A DNA stretch of 64,000 bases, from assembly GCA_910579185.1 (NCBI GenBank), contig CAJTTG010000001.1:124001-188000 (forward strand). The letters run 5' to 3'. Made by a program: the position numbers and the translations under genes. The notes under the pieces are model-generated. The model was not told where the DNA came from. It was given only the letters and a program-made list of their open reading frames with translations, and made no database searches. The DNA is from an uncultured Muribaculaceae bacterium (GTDB taxonomy: Bacteria > Bacteroidota > Bacteroidia > Bacteroidales > Muribaculaceae). Positions 44,260 through 54,134 of this stretch are shown here, piece after piece; the first letter of the stretch is position 1; each line of letters begins with the position of its first letter.

Positions 44260-46821
44260 CTATTCTGTCACTACATTGGTGACGATCTCTTTCTTTTCCG
44301 GATCAAGGTCAACGTTGATTGTGCTGTCCTGAGGAATGTCGCCATTTATGATCAGCTCGGCAAGATTGTCCTCCAGATATTTCTGGATCGCTCGCTTGAG
44401 AGGTCGTGCGCCATATTGTGCATCGTAGCCGCGTTCGGCGATGAATGTTTTCGCTTCCTCGCTGATATTGAGCTTATACCCAAGATCTGTCAGCCGTTTA
44501 TAGAATCCCGATAGCTCTATATCGATGATCTTGAATATAGCCTCTTTGTCGAGAGAGTCAAACATGATTATATCGTCAATTCGGTTCAGAAACTCAGGGG
44601 CAAAGGCTTTTTGAAGTGCTTTCTGAAGCACACCATGGGTATAGCTCTTGTCGTTTGCCGACGGAGTGGTGAAACCGACACCGGTGCCAAAGTCTTTAAG
44701 CTGTCGGGTTCCTATGTTGGATGTCATGATTATGATCGTGTTTTTGAAATCCACACGTCGTCCGAGGCTGTCGGTCAATCGTCCTTCATCCATCACCTGT
44801 AGAAGCAGGTTGAAGACATCCGGGTGTGCCTTTTCTATCTCGTCCAGCAGGACAACCGAGTAGGGGTGACGGCGCACCTTTTCAGTCAATTGTCCTCCTT
44901 CCTCATATCCTACATATCCGGGAGGCGCACCGACGAGTCGGCTCACGGTGAATTTTTCCATATATTCGCTCATGTCAATACGGATCAGGGTGTCGGCAGA
45001 GTCAAAAAGATACTCGGCAAGTTTTTTCGCAAGATGGGTCTTGCCGACACCGGTCGGGCCGAGGAACATGAATGTGCCGATTGGCTTGTTCGGATCTTTT
45101 AGGCCTATCCTGTTGCGCTGTATGGCCTTGACGATCTTCTCTATGGCTTTGTCCTGGCCTATGATCTCGCTTTGCAGCCGTGGAGTCATCTCTCTCAAAC
45201 GTCGACCCTCGGCTTGCGCTATGCGCTGTACCGGAACTCCGGTCATCATCGCTACAACTTCAGCCACCTTCTCGTCATCAACCGTCTGTCGGTTGGCTTC
45301 AAGTTCCTTCTCCCAGTTCTTGTTCGCTATTTCAAGTTCACGTTTCAGATCCTGCTCTTTGTCACGGAAACGGGCAGCCTTTTCAAAATCTTGATTCTGT
45401 GCGGCATTGAGCTTGCTGACGGAAGCTTCCTCGATCTCTCGTTCCAGTGTTTCAATTTCTGCCGGAACGGATATGTTGGTTATGTGGGCACGGGATCCGG
45501 CCTCATCCATAGCGTCGATAGCCTTGTCGGGGAAGTTGCGGTCGGTCATGTAGCGTTCTGTCAGTTTGACGCACGCCTGTAGCGCTTCCGGTGTATAGGT
45601 GACATTATGATGGTTTTCATATTTATCCTTGATGTTGTTTAGGATGGTCAGCGTTTCTTCTTCGGATGTGGGTTCAACCATCACTTTTTGGAAGCGTCGT
45701 TCCAACGCACCATCTTTTTCAATGTTGGTGCGGTATTCGTCAAGGGTTGTCGCTCCGATGCACTGGATCTCTCCACGGGCAAGTGCCGGCTTGAGCATGT
45801 TGGCTGCATCCATTGAGCCGGCTGCGTTTCCGGCACCGACAATAGTGTGGATCTCATCTATAAAGAGGATCACATCACGGTTCCCGGCAAGTTCGTTGAG
45901 GATAGCTTTGATACGCTCTTCGAATTGGCCACGGTATTTGGTGCCGGCAACGATCGAAGCCATATCGAGCGATACCACGCGCTTGTTGAACAGGACTCGC
46001 GACACTTTTCTCTGGACAATGCGCAGGGCGAGCCCCTCGACGATGGCAGACTTTCCAACTCCGGGCTCTCCGATCAGAATAGGGTTGTTTTTCTTACGTC
46101 GGCTCAGGATCTGCGCGAGACGTTCAATCTCAACCTCGCGGCCGACAACCGGATCAAGGCGGTTTTCTTCAGCGGCACGTGTCATGTCGTGGCCGAACTT
46201 GTCGAGTGTAGGGGTGTCTGCACCTCTGCGCACGCCGGATCCAGCCTTTGATGCGCTCTGCTGCCGTTCGTTTCCGGATGTCTCAGGGGTTCCTTTTGAT
46301 GACGGCGGAGTGTCCATTTCGTCATCGTCCTCCTCGGTGAAATCGCTACCCATGGAGGGCTTGGCGGAGTCATTGCCGGCAAGCCATTGGGATAGGGATT
46401 CATAGTTGATCTCGTTGTCTGAAAAAGGTTTGATGAATTTCATTGTCAATACGTCTGGGGTGTGGAATATTGAAAGCAGAAGATGCTCTATACCGGCTTC
46501 CATTTTCTTCTGTTTTCTTGCTTCAAGAACACTCAGCGTGATCACTCTCTGTGTCAGGTCACTGACGCGGATCTGATCTTCTGTTATCATCTCCGTGTTG
46601 TCGGCCCCAACATGGAGCAGGTGATCGTTGAGTATGGATGTCAGGTCATGAATGGCAGGGAAACGTCGGGACAAGGATTCCGTGAATGTCTGGTCGCCCT
46701 TTGTCAGAATGGCGAAGAGAACATGCTCCGGACCGATCACCGGCGTATTGTATCGCGTCGCGATCGACGGACACGTGGCCAGCAATTCCTGTACTTCTTT
46801 AGATATGCGTGAAAAAATCAT
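44260..46821 (-). CDS. clpC: ATP-dependent Clp protease ATP-binding subunit ClpC
   Basis: An 853-residue class-I Clp/Hsp100 AAA+ unfoldase. Two ATPase domains are visible: GEPGVGKSAIVEGLALR (NBD1) and GPTGVGKTHLAKKLAEY (NBD2), with the ISRISKE-type N-domain repeats and a UVR/middle region (EEASVSKLNAAQNQDFEKA) between them. It likely feeds substrates to ClpP. ClpC-type with a middle domain rather than ClpA is supported by the UVR-like helix pair. Promoter near-match TAACTTTA lies near 46850 (minus). Confidence 0.95.
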   Translation of the reverse strand: MIFSRISKEVQELLATCPSIATRYNTPVIGPEHVLFAILTKGDQTFTESLSRRFPAIHDLTSILNDHLLHVGADNTEMITEDQIRVSDLTQRVITLSVLEARKQKKMEAGIEHLLLSIFHTPDVLTMKFIKPFSDNEINYESLSQWLAGNDSAKPSMGSDFTEEDDDEMDTPPSSKGTPETSGNERQQSASKAGSGVRRGADTPTLDKFGHDMTRAAEENRLDPVVGREVEIERLAQILSRRKKNNPILIGEPGVGKSAIVEGLALRIVQRKVSRVLFNKRVVSLDMASIVAGTKYRGQFEERIKAILNELAGNRDVILFIDEIHTIVGAGNAAGSMDAANMLKPALARGEIQCIGATTLDEYRTNIEKDGALERRFQKVMVEPTSEEETLTILNNIKDKYENHHNVTYTPEALQACVKLTERYMTDRNFPDKAIDAMDEAGSRAHITNISVPAEIETLEREIEEASVSKLNAAQNQDFEKAARFRDKEQDLKRELEIANKNWEKELEANRQTVDDEKVAEVVAMMTGVPVQRIAQAEGRRLREMTPRLQSEIIGQDKAIEKIVKAIQRNRIGLKDPNKPIGTFMFLGPTGVGKTHLAKKLAEYLFDSADTLIRIDMSEYMEKFTVSRLVGAPPGYVGYEEGGQLTEKVRRHPYSVVLLDEIEKAHPDVFNLLLQVMDEGRLTDSLGRRVDFKNTIIIMTSNIGTRQLKDFGTGVGFTTPSANDKSYTHGVLQKALQKAFAPEFLNRIDDIIMFDSLDKEAIFKIIDIELSGFYKRLTDLGYKLNISEEAKTFIAERGYDAQYGARPLKRAIQKYLEDNLAELIINGDIPQDSTINVDLDPEKKEIVTNVVTE

Positions 46822-46970
46822 TCGTATGCTTTTGGTTTACGGAAATGTAAAGTTAGCAATAATTGTGCCAAAACTATATTAAAAACGATTATTAAATCAA
46901 AAAAGATAAATCGAAAGTGAAAAAAGATAAAACTTGGCTTCAAAAGGCGTGAGAATTGGTAAAAAATCGC

Positions 46971-46978
46971 TATCTTTG
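46971..46978 (+). promoter_or_regulatory. gyrA promoter, -7 box TATCTTTG
   Basis: An exact TAnnTTTG match 105 bp before the gyrA ATG, in the intergenic region shared with clpC. A good -33 element at the ideal spacing was not found. Confidence 0.5.
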
Positions 46979-47083
46979 CTTGATGTTTTCCGTGGATGGA
47001 ACGGCGTGGTTGCTTATGCTGTCCGGCAGCTGAAAACGAATAAGAATGAATAACCAAATTAAAGATAATACAGCAAAATTGTC

Positions 47084-49675
47084 ATGTTGGAAGAAGATCG
47101 TATATTGAAGATCAATATTGAAAACGAAATGAAGTCGGCATATATCGACTATTCTATGTCGGTTATCGTGTCGCGTGCGTTGCCTGATGTCCGTGACGGA
47201 CTGAAGCCCGTGCACCGAAGAGTACTCTTCGGAATGAACGAGATGGGCAACACCTCAGATCATCCTCATAAGAAATCGGCCAACTGTGTCGGTGAGGTGA
47301 TGGGTAAGTATCACCCCCACGGCGACTCATCTATCTATGGAACAGTTGTACGTCTTGCTCAGGACTGGGCGCTGCGTTACACCCTCGTTGACGGGCACGG
47401 AAACTTCGGCTCTGTCGATGGTGACGGAGCTGCGGCTATGCGTTACACTGAGGTGCGTCTCCAGAAGCTTGGTGAGGAAATGCTTAGTGATATTGATAGT
47501 GATACGGTCGATTTTCAACCTAACTATGATAACTCCCGTCGTGAACCGGTTGTCCTTCCGACACGATTCCCGAATCTGCTTGTAAACGGTGCTTCCGGTA
47601 TTGCGGTCGGTATGGCCACAAATATTCCGCCACATAACTTGACGGAAGCGATCAATGCCTGCGTTGCGCTGATCGATAACCGTGATCTGACCGTGGCTGA
47701 CCTGATGCAGCACATCAAGGCTCCCGATTTCCCAACCGGAGGTACTATCTATGGTTACAATGGTGTGCGCGATGCTTTTGAAACCGGTCGTGGTCGCATA
47801 CTGATCCGCGCCAAAGCTGAGATCGTGACGGAACACAATCACGATAATATAATTGTCACTGAGATCCCGTACAATGTGAACAAGGCTCTCCTTATTTCAT
47901 ATATTGCCGACCTTGTGACTGAGAAGAAACTTGATGGTATCGCCGATATCAACGACGAAAGTAACTACAAGGGTATGCGTATTGTCATCAAGCTCAAAAG
48001 CGATGCTAATGCCAATGTGGTGTTGAATAAACTCTACAAGATGACCCAGATGCAGGCTTCGTTCAGCGTCAACAATGTGGCACTTGTGAATGGTCGTCCG
48101 AAAACTCTCAATCTGAAAGAGATGCTGGAGGCGTTCATCGACCATCGTCATGAAGTGGTTACACGCCGAACCAAGTTTGAGTTGCGTAAGGCTCAGGAAC
48201 GTGCCCATATCCTCGAAGGTCTGATCATTGCCTCGCAGAATATTGATGAGGTTATCCATATTATCCGTTCTTCTGCTTCTACGGAAGAAGCCCGTCAGAG
48301 GTTGACAGAACGCTTTAATCTGACCGATGCACAGACAGCAGCTATCGTTGAAATGCGACTCAAGCAGCTCACCGGTCTGGAACAGGATAAACTCCGTGCT
48401 AACTACGAAGAACTCATGGCTGAGATCGCACGTCTGGAAGAGATTCTCTCAAATCCGGTTGTGTGCTGGAATCTGATCAAGTCTGAGTTGGAAGAGGTTC
48501 GTGATAAATATGGTGATGAACGTCGTACTGATATCGATTATACAGCCGGCGATTTCAACGCTGAGGATTTCTATGCAGATGATGATATGATCATCACCAT
48601 TTCCCACATGGGATATATCAAGCGCACGGCGCTTTCTGAGTTCCGCACTCAGAACCGCGGCGGAGTGGGCGCTAAGGGTAGCGATACCCGTGATGAGGAC
48701 TTCATCGAATATATCTATCCGGCATCAATGCACTCCCATATTCTGTTCTTCACTGAAAAGGGGCGTTGCTACTGGTTGAAGGTCTACGAGTTGCCTGAGG
48801 GAGCCAAGAATACCAAGGGTCGTGCCATCCAGAATCTGCTTAATATTGAACCGGATGATGCGGTTAATGCGGTTATCTGTGTGAAAGGTCTTGCCGACAA
48901 GGAATTCGTGACATCTCATAACCTTGTGTTCTGCACAAAGAATGGTGTGATCAAGAAAACGAGCCTTGAGGCCTACTCTCGTCCTCGTGCAAATGGTGTC
49001 AACGCTATCATTATCCGTGATGACGATAAGTTGATCGATGTAGCTCTCACTGACGGCAACTCTGAGATTGTAATGGCTAACCGCAATGGTCGCGCCATTC
49101 GTTTCCATGAAAGTAAAGTCCGCGAGATGGGCCGTATGTCGACAGGTGTTCGCGGCATGACTCTTGATGGTGGCGATGATGCTGTTGTCGGTATGATATG
49201 CATGGAGCCTGAAACTGAAAACACCGTGATGGTTATCTCTGAAAACGGCTTTGGCAAACGCTCTGTCCTTGATGACTATCGCATCACTAACCGTGGTGCC
49301 AAGGGTGTCAAGACGATGAATATCACGGATAAGACTGGTCGTCTGGTGGCTATCAAGAGTGTCAATGATGATAATGATCTTGTCATCATCAACAAGAGCG
49401 GAATCACACTCCGAATGAAGGTGGCTGACGTCAGAGTGCAGGGTCGCGCTACGCAAGGTGTCCGTGTGATAAACCTTGAGAAGCGTAACGATGTTATAGC
49501 TTCAGTATGCTGTGTGAACTCGGATAATGAGGAAGCCATAGAGCATGAAATTGAAGAAAATGCTTCAGATCGCCCGATAGATGCCATCCCGCTTGAAGAT
49601 GCTTCGCTTGATGCAGAGCAGGATTCTTACACAGAATCAGATCTCCAGGACGATGATTTTGAAAACGAACAATAA
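47084..49675 (+). CDS. gyrA: DNA gyrase subunit A
   Basis: The 863-residue DNA-cleaving subunit of gyrase, which introduces negative supercoils. The catalytic Tyr121 lies in AAAMRYTEVRL. The quinolone region (HPHGDSSIYGTVVRLAQDW) has Ser82 and Gly86, where E. coli has Ser83 and Asp87. The C-terminal beta-pinwheel repeats (GRAIRFHESKVREMGR, GKRSVLDDYRITNRG) are present, plus a GyrA-box-like GVGAKGS segment. An acidic tail follows. Confidence 0.97.
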   Translation: MLEEDRILKINIENEMKSAYIDYSMSVIVSRALPDVRDGLKPVHRRVLFGMNEMGNTSDHPHKKSANCVGEVMGKYHPHGDSSIYGTVVRLAQDWALRYTLVDGHGNFGSVDGDGAAAMRYTEVRLQKLGEEMLSDIDSDTVDFQPNYDNSRREPVVLPTRFPNLLVNGASGIAVGMATNIPPHNLTEAINACVALIDNRDLTVADLMQHIKAPDFPTGGTIYGYNGVRDAFETGRGRILIRAKAEIVTEHNHDNIIVTEIPYNVNKALLISYIADLVTEKKLDGIADINDESNYKGMRIVIKLKSDANANVVLNKLYKMTQMQASFSVNNVALVNGRPKTLNLKEMLEAFIDHRHEVVTRRTKFELRKAQERAHILEGLIIASQNIDEVIHIIRSSASTEEARQRLTERFNLTDAQTAAIVEMRLKQLTGLEQDKLRANYEELMAEIARLEEILSNPVVCWNLIKSELEEVRDKYGDERRTDIDYTAGDFNAEDFYADDDMIITISHMGYIKRTALSEFRTQNRGGVGAKGSDTRDEDFIEYIYPASMHSHILFFTEKGRCYWLKVYELPEGAKNTKGRAIQNLLNIEPDDAVNAVICVKGLADKEFVTSHNLVFCTKNGVIKKTSLEAYSRPRANGVNAIIIRDDDKLIDVALTDGNSEIVMANRNGRAIRFHESKVREMGRMSTGVRGMTLDGGDDAVVGMICMEPETENTVMVISENGFGKRSVLDDYRITNRGAKGVKTMNITDKTGRLVAIKSVNDDNDLVIINKSGITLRMKVADVRVQGRATQGVRVINLEKRNDVIASVCCVNSDNEEAIEHEIEENASDRPIDAIPLEDASLDAEQDSYTESDLQDDDFENEQ

Positions 49676-49706
49676 TCTTACCTTAATAAATTAAACAAAT
49701 CCCCTT

Positions 49707-50951
49707 ATGAAAAAAGTCAGCTTAATCGGACTCGGTCTTTTCACCGCTTTCGCAGCTGTGGCTCAGACCTCCGTTGTCAAGGATGTTGAGCATGAACTAA
49801 AGTCGGGAAATCCTGACTATGCAAAAGCTCTTCAGTCAATCAAACCGGCGTTGACAAATGCCGAGACTGCAAATACCATGATGCCATGGTATCTCGCCGG
49901 TAAGGCAGGTTTCGGTCTGTTTGATAATGCATATAAGCAGGAGATGGTCGGACAGACTCTAAGCGCAGATCAGAAGAAACAGGCCGGCGTGGCTTATGTA
50001 GATGGCTATGACTATTATCTGAAAGCTCTTCAACTCGACAGCATTCCTGATGAAAAAGGAAAGATCAAACCCAAGAAGAGTAAAGAGATACTCAAAACTA
50101 TAAACGGCGGTTATCCCTATCTCCGTACTGCAGCAATCTTCCTGATGCAGGCTAACGACTTCGATGATGCTTATAATGCATGGGAACTGTATGTTTCTCT
50201 GCCCACCAATCCTTTGCTCGGCAAGGAAGCTCCTGCGCAGCTCGCTGATACACTTCTTGGTGAATCAATGTTCTATCAGGCCAACTGTATGCTTGCAAGC
50301 GATCAGATCCAGCAGGATAAAGCTAAGGTTGAGAAAGCTATAAAGAAACTGAATAAGGTTCTTGAGACCGGATATCAGAATCCTGATGTGTACACATACG
50401 GCATCATTGCTTCAAATCGTCTTGAGGATAAGGCAATGAAGACCAAATTCGCTCAGGAAGGATATAACAAATATGGAACCGCAGATATCTCTTTCATCGG
50501 TGAGTTGATCAATAATAAACTCGATAGCGAGGATTATCCCGGTGCAATCCAGTATGTAGACGAAGCAATTGCATCTACCTCCCCTGATAATTCTGAACTT
50601 CTTGCACAACTTTACACCATCAAGGGTATTATTGATTTCCGTAGTGAAGATTTCAATGCCGCTCAGGGTGTGCTTGCAAAGGCTTTGGAATATAATCCTA
50701 ACTATGGTGATGCCAATTTCTATCTCGCACAGGCTATTCTTCAGACCGTAGATAAGGCTCAGCTTGAAAATGTAAATTCCAACATACTTGATTATAAGGA
50801 CGACATGCTGAAGGCAGCCGATCTGCTGAAGAAGGCTTACGACATTGATGATGTCAAATATTCTTCTGTTCCCGACAACTTGTATCGTATCTATTATAAC
50901 CTGGGTGCTGATTTCGTTGACGAGTCCAAATACTGGGAATCGCTCCGTTGA
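49707..50951 (+). CDS. exported tetratricopeptide-repeat protein
   Basis: A 414-residue secreted or periplasmic protein with a signal peptide (ending AFAAVAQTS). Several TPR-like helix pairs occur in the C-terminal half, e.g. GIIDFRSEDFNAAQGVLAKA and KALEYNPNYGDANFYLAQA. It is a conserved Bacteroidota type next to gyrA; its binding partner is unknown. Confidence 0.82.
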   Translation: MKKVSLIGLGLFTAFAAVAQTSVVKDVEHELKSGNPDYAKALQSIKPALTNAETANTMMPWYLAGKAGFGLFDNAYKQEMVGQTLSADQKKQAGVAYVDGYDYYLKALQLDSIPDEKGKIKPKKSKEILKTINGGYPYLRTAAIFLMQANDFDDAYNAWELYVSLPTNPLLGKEAPAQLADTLLGESMFYQANCMLASDQIQQDKAKVEKAIKKLNKVLETGYQNPDVYTYGIIASNRLEDKAMKTKFAQEGYNKYGTADISFIGELINNKLDSEDYPGAIQYVDEAIASTSPDNSELLAQLYTIKGIIDFRSEDFNAAQGVLAKALEYNPNYGDANFYLAQAILQTVDKAQLENVNSNILDYKDDMLKAADLLKKAYDIDDVKYSSVPDNLYRIYYNLGADFVDESKYWESLR

Positions 50952-50979
50952 TCAACGATATAACGATTTTTTATTTGTG

Positions 50980-51010
50980 AAGAGCCATGGCCGGAACGCC
51001 ATGGCTCTTT
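50980..51010 (+). terminator. terminator of the TPR gene
   Basis: A 12-bp perfect stem, AAGAGCCATGGC/GCCATGGCTCTT, with a CGGAAC loop. Confidence 0.8.
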
Positions 51011-51125
51011 GAGTTACATGGCTTTTTGTGCAGATATGTTAAAATATTAAAATTTTCACATCCATATTGCGATTGCTATTGTTATGAATATAAAACAGAT
51101 CAATAACTTAAAAACATATATCGTC

Positions 51126-51305
51126 ATGAAATTCTTAATCGTTTTAGCATTTATTTTTGCTCTTATTGCCATTGGTTGTTTAGTAGCAACATTGTTTGTA
51201 ACCGGAAATGGCGTGATTCTTCCCTCGATTGGCGCAGGATTATCATTGGTTGCATTTATACTTGTATTTGTCGGATACGTATCCAAGACAAACCGTCAAC
51301 GCTGA
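51126..51305 (+). CDS. small two-helix membrane protein
   Basis: A 59-residue protein starting MKFLIVLAFIFALIAIGC, with two hydrophobic segments (about 3-25 and 35-53) joined by GNGVILPSIGAG, and a basic tail. A longer in-frame start at 51084 is possible. The family is not recognised. A GC-rich terminator follows. Confidence 0.55.
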   Translation: MKFLIVLAFIFALIAIGCLVATLFVTGNGVILPSIGAGLSLVAFILVFVGYVSKTNRQR

Positions 51306-51330
51306 TTGCTCTTTATCTATAACTGAATAT

Positions 51331-51363
51331 CGCGCCGTGGATCATGATCTGATTCACGGCGCG
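51331..51363 (+). terminator. terminator of the small membrane protein gene
   Basis: A 13-bp stem with one G-T pair (51331-51343 with 51351-51363), followed by a T-rich tail. Confidence 0.75.
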
Positions 51364-51389
51364 GCTTTTATCTTTTGAAATTTTTTGCG

Positions 51390-51397
51390 TATTTTTG
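51390..51397 (+). promoter_or_regulatory. promoter of the DUF1599-MauE pair, -7 box TATTTTTG
   Basis: An exact -7 match 15 bp before the ATG at 51413, leaving a very short leader. A -33 element at normal spacing was not identified. Confidence 0.45.
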
Positions 51398-51412
51398 TGG
51401 AAAACTTCAACG

Positions 51413-51949
51413 ATGGATACAACTATAAAGGAATTTGACTCTGCGCTTGCTGCATGTCGAGATATATTTGTTAAGAAATTGTCGGATTACGGGGCTTCAT
51501 GGCGTATAATGCGTCCCTGTTCCATCACCGATCAGATCTATATCAAGGCAAAACGCATAAGGTCTTTGGAGACTAAAGGGACAGCGATGGTTTCGGAGGG
51601 TATACTTCCTGAATTCATAGCCATAGTCAATTATGGAATAATCGGCGTGATTCAGCTCAAAGAAGGATTTGTTGATCAGGTCGATATCTCAAATGATAAA
51701 GCATTGGAATTGTATGATCGCTATGTGGCCGAAGCAAGGGAGCTTATGATAGCCAAAAATCATGATTATGACGAGGCATGGCGGTCTATGCGCATTAATT
51801 CCTATACTGATTTTATACTTGCAAAGATTCAGCGCACCAAGCAGATTGAGGATCATGATGGTGCTACAATCATATCGGAAGGTATTGATGCCAATTATCT
51901 CGATATGGTCAATTACGCTGTTTTTGGCATAATAAAACTATCGGAATGA
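51413..51949 (+). CDS. DUF1599 protein with two internal repeats
   Basis: A 178-residue soluble protein with two related halves: VKKLSDYGASWRIMRPCSI...IYIKAKRIRSLE and MIAKNHDYDEAWRSMRINSY...LAKIQRTKQIE. Each half contains the K-x-x-D-Y-x-x-x-W-R-x-M-R signature of DUF1599 (also called nucleotide modification associated). The biochemical role is unknown. It overlaps the MauE/DoxX gene by 4 bp (ATGA). Confidence 0.85.
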   Translation: MDTTIKEFDSALAACRDIFVKKLSDYGASWRIMRPCSITDQIYIKAKRIRSLETKGTAMVSEGILPEFIAIVNYGIIGVIQLKEGFVDQVDISNDKALELYDRYVAEARELMIAKNHDYDEAWRSMRINSYTDFILAKIQRTKQIEDHDGATIISEGIDANYLDMVNYAVFGIIKLSE

Positions 51950-53253
51950 TTTCATCTCTCAGATTGACTCCGGGGAAAAAGACCAAAACCGGAATAGTCT
52001 GGTTGCTTCGATTGCTGGTCGGGGCAACGTTTGTCATGTCCGGACTCACAAAGTGTATTGATCTTTGGGGCGTAGTTTACAAGATTGAGGAATATTTCAT
52101 TGTCTGGTCAATAGATCTGCCTCTTTCACTGTATGTGATGACGGCATTGGCGCTTTCTGTTTCCGAGTTTTTGCTCGGATTGATGCTTTTGATCGGGTCG
52201 TACCGGCGTAGTGTCCCATGGCTGTTGCTCCTGATGATGGCATTCATGTTGCCATTGTCGTTCTATATCTTCATTGCCAATCCCGTGGCCGATTGCGGTT
52301 GCTTCGGTGACTTTCTTATTATATCAAATGGTGCCACATTCTTGAAGAATATATTCCTGACAGTGGCGATCGTGCTGTTGATTATGTGGAACCGCCAGGT
52401 GGCATGTCTGTTCAACCCTTATATACAGTGGGTGCCGGCTGTTGCTGCGGCTGTCTATATTCTGGCAGTCGGGATGTTCGGTTATAATATTCAACCTCTT
52501 GTTGATTTCCGTTCATTCCCGGTAGGGACGCGTCTTGCTGTCTCGGATGTTGATATGGATGATTCCGAAGATGCCGGGTCTGAACCTCAGTTTGAATTCA
52601 TATATGAGAAGGATGGGCATCAGGCCTCGTTCGGAGAATCGGATTTGCCGGATTCCACATGGACTTTTGTCGATCGCAAACTTGTGGCCGGTTCTGTTGA
52701 TGAAAGGACTGAGCTGGTTGTTTATGATGGAGATTCTGAAGTGACAGAAGATGTCATAATGGCTGATGAACCGCAACTGCTTATCGTTATCCCTGATCGT
52801 AGACGTGTCAATATTTCATATACCTATGCGATAAATGAACTCCAGCATTGCATGGATTCCATCGGGGGCTCCATGATAGAGATCGCCGCAATGCCGGAGT
52901 CGGAGATTAATGGTTGGCGCGATCTTTCCATGGCCACATATCCCATCTACCGGGCGGAGCCGACTGTCTTGAAAGAGTTGGCCCGTGGCGTTGTCGCCGC
53001 TGTCTATGTTGAGGATGGTAAAATTATGTGGAAAAGGTCGTTGCCCTCGATAGATGTGGACCGGATAGCCATGTCGGAAAATCAGCAAGAGCTATTGCGT
53101 AACTTGTCTTTTTCCGGAGGCCATCTGCTTGCCGTGGCATCATTGATTCTGTTTGCATTCTATTGTCTGGTGTATATGCTGGAGAAAAGTCGTTATCTCG
53201 CAGTGTGGATGTCAAAAATGAGGCCGAATGCTCGGCAATCAGAAAAAAAATAG
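51946..53253 (+). CDS. DoxX/MauE-type membrane protein with C-terminal soluble domain
   Basis: A 435-residue protein. The first ~180 residues form a four-helix MauE/DoxX module with the conserved VADCGCFGDF loop, whose cysteines suggest a thiol-redox role. A soluble domain of about 200 residues (FVDRKLVAGSVDE, SEINGWRDLSMAT) follows, then a final transmembrane helix and basic tail. Partner genes for disulfide chemistry are not adjacent except DUF1599, which is translationally coupled. Confidence 0.75.
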   Translation: MISSLRLTPGKKTKTGIVWLLRLLVGATFVMSGLTKCIDLWGVVYKIEEYFIVWSIDLPLSLYVMTALALSVSEFLLGLMLLIGSYRRSVPWLLLLMMAFMLPLSFYIFIANPVADCGCFGDFLIISNGATFLKNIFLTVAIVLLIMWNRQVACLFNPYIQWVPAVAAAVYILAVGMFGYNIQPLVDFRSFPVGTRLAVSDVDMDDSEDAGSEPQFEFIYEKDGHQASFGESDLPDSTWTFVDRKLVAGSVDERTELVVYDGDSEVTEDVIMADEPQLLIVIPDRRRVNISYTYAINELQHCMDSIGGSMIEIAAMPESEINGWRDLSMATYPIYRAEPTVLKELARGVVAAVYVEDGKIMWKRSLPSIDVDRIAMSENQQELLRNLSFSGGHLLAVASLILFAFYCLVYMLEKSRYLAVWMSKMRPNARQSEKK

Positions 53254-53254
53254 G

Positions 53255-53262
53255 TATTTTTG
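53255..53262 (+). promoter_or_regulatory. tpiA promoter, -7 box TATTTTTG
   Basis: An exact TAnnTTTG match directly after the MauE stop codon and 49 bp before the tpiA start. Confidence 0.5.
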
Positions 53263-53310
53263 CACTGACAAATCAACGTTTAAATTTTTAACGCTTAATA
53301 TATCATAGAA

Positions 53311-54069
53311 ATGAGAAAAAACATTGTTGCAGGTAACTGGAAAATGAACACCACATTGCCTGAAGGTCTGAAGCTTGCAAAAGACGTGAATGAGGCTCTT
53401 AAGAATGTGACACCCAAGTGTGATGTCATTATCGCAGTTCCTTTCACTCATCTTGCTTCGATCAATGAAATCATTGACAAGAACAAGCTTGGTCTTGGTG
53501 CTGAAAACTGTGCGGATCATCGTTCCGGCGCATATACCGGCGAGGTTTCTGCTCCGATGGTTGCTTCTACCGGTGCAAACTATGTGATCCTTGGCCACAG
53601 CGAACGTCGTCAGTACTATGGCGAGACCTCTGAGATTCTTAAGGAAAAGGTGGCTCTTGCTCTTGAAAACAATCTGACTCCGATTTTCTGCATTGGTGAG
53701 GTTCTTGAGGAACGCGAGAACGGTACATTCTTCGACGTTGTTAAGTCGCAGATCGTTGACGCTCTTTTCGGCCTTTCAGCTGAAGATTTCTCAAAACTGA
53801 TTCTGGCTTACGAACCCGTATGGGCTATCGGTACCGGCAAAACCGCAACTGATGATCAGGCTGAAGAAATGCACGCATTTATCCGTGGTGTCATTGCCGA
53901 CAAATATGGTAAAGAAGTTGCTGAAAACACTTCGATCCTCTATGGCGGAAGCTGCAAGCCCAGCAATGCTAAAGCACTTTTTGCAAAACCCAATGTTGAT
54001 GGCGGTCTGATTGGCGGCGCATCTCTGGACGCTGAGTCGTTCATGGGTATTGTAACTGCTTTCGAGTAA
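53311..54069 (+). CDS. tpiA: triosephosphate isomerase
   Basis: A 252-residue glycolytic enzyme interconverting dihydroxyacetone phosphate and glyceraldehyde 3-phosphate. NWKMNTT (substrate lysine), VILGHSERR (catalytic His) and AYEPVWAIGTGKTAT (catalytic Glu and loop 6) are all present. Normal length, own promoter. Confidence 0.97.
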   Translation: MRKNIVAGNWKMNTTLPEGLKLAKDVNEALKNVTPKCDVIIAVPFTHLASINEIIDKNKLGLGAENCADHRSGAYTGEVSAPMVASTGANYVILGHSERRQYYGETSEILKEKVALALENNLTPIFCIGEVLEERENGTFFDVVKSQIVDALFGLSAEDFSKLILAYEPVWAIGTGKTATDDQAEEMHAFIRGVIADKYGKEVAENTSILYGGSCKPSNAKALFAKPNVDGGLIGGASLDAESFMGIVTAFE

Positions 54070-54134
54070 TTATCTGTTACGGATCCGGCTCCTACAATAG
54101 GAAATACGGATCCGTTAATATTGCCGACGATATT

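Noticed and set aside
45629..46405. 258-residue plus-strand frame opposite clpC
   Set aside because: Antisense shadow of clpC with no recognisable domain.
48725..49456. 243-residue minus-strand frame opposite gyrA
   Set aside because: Antisense shadow of the gyrA C-terminal domain.
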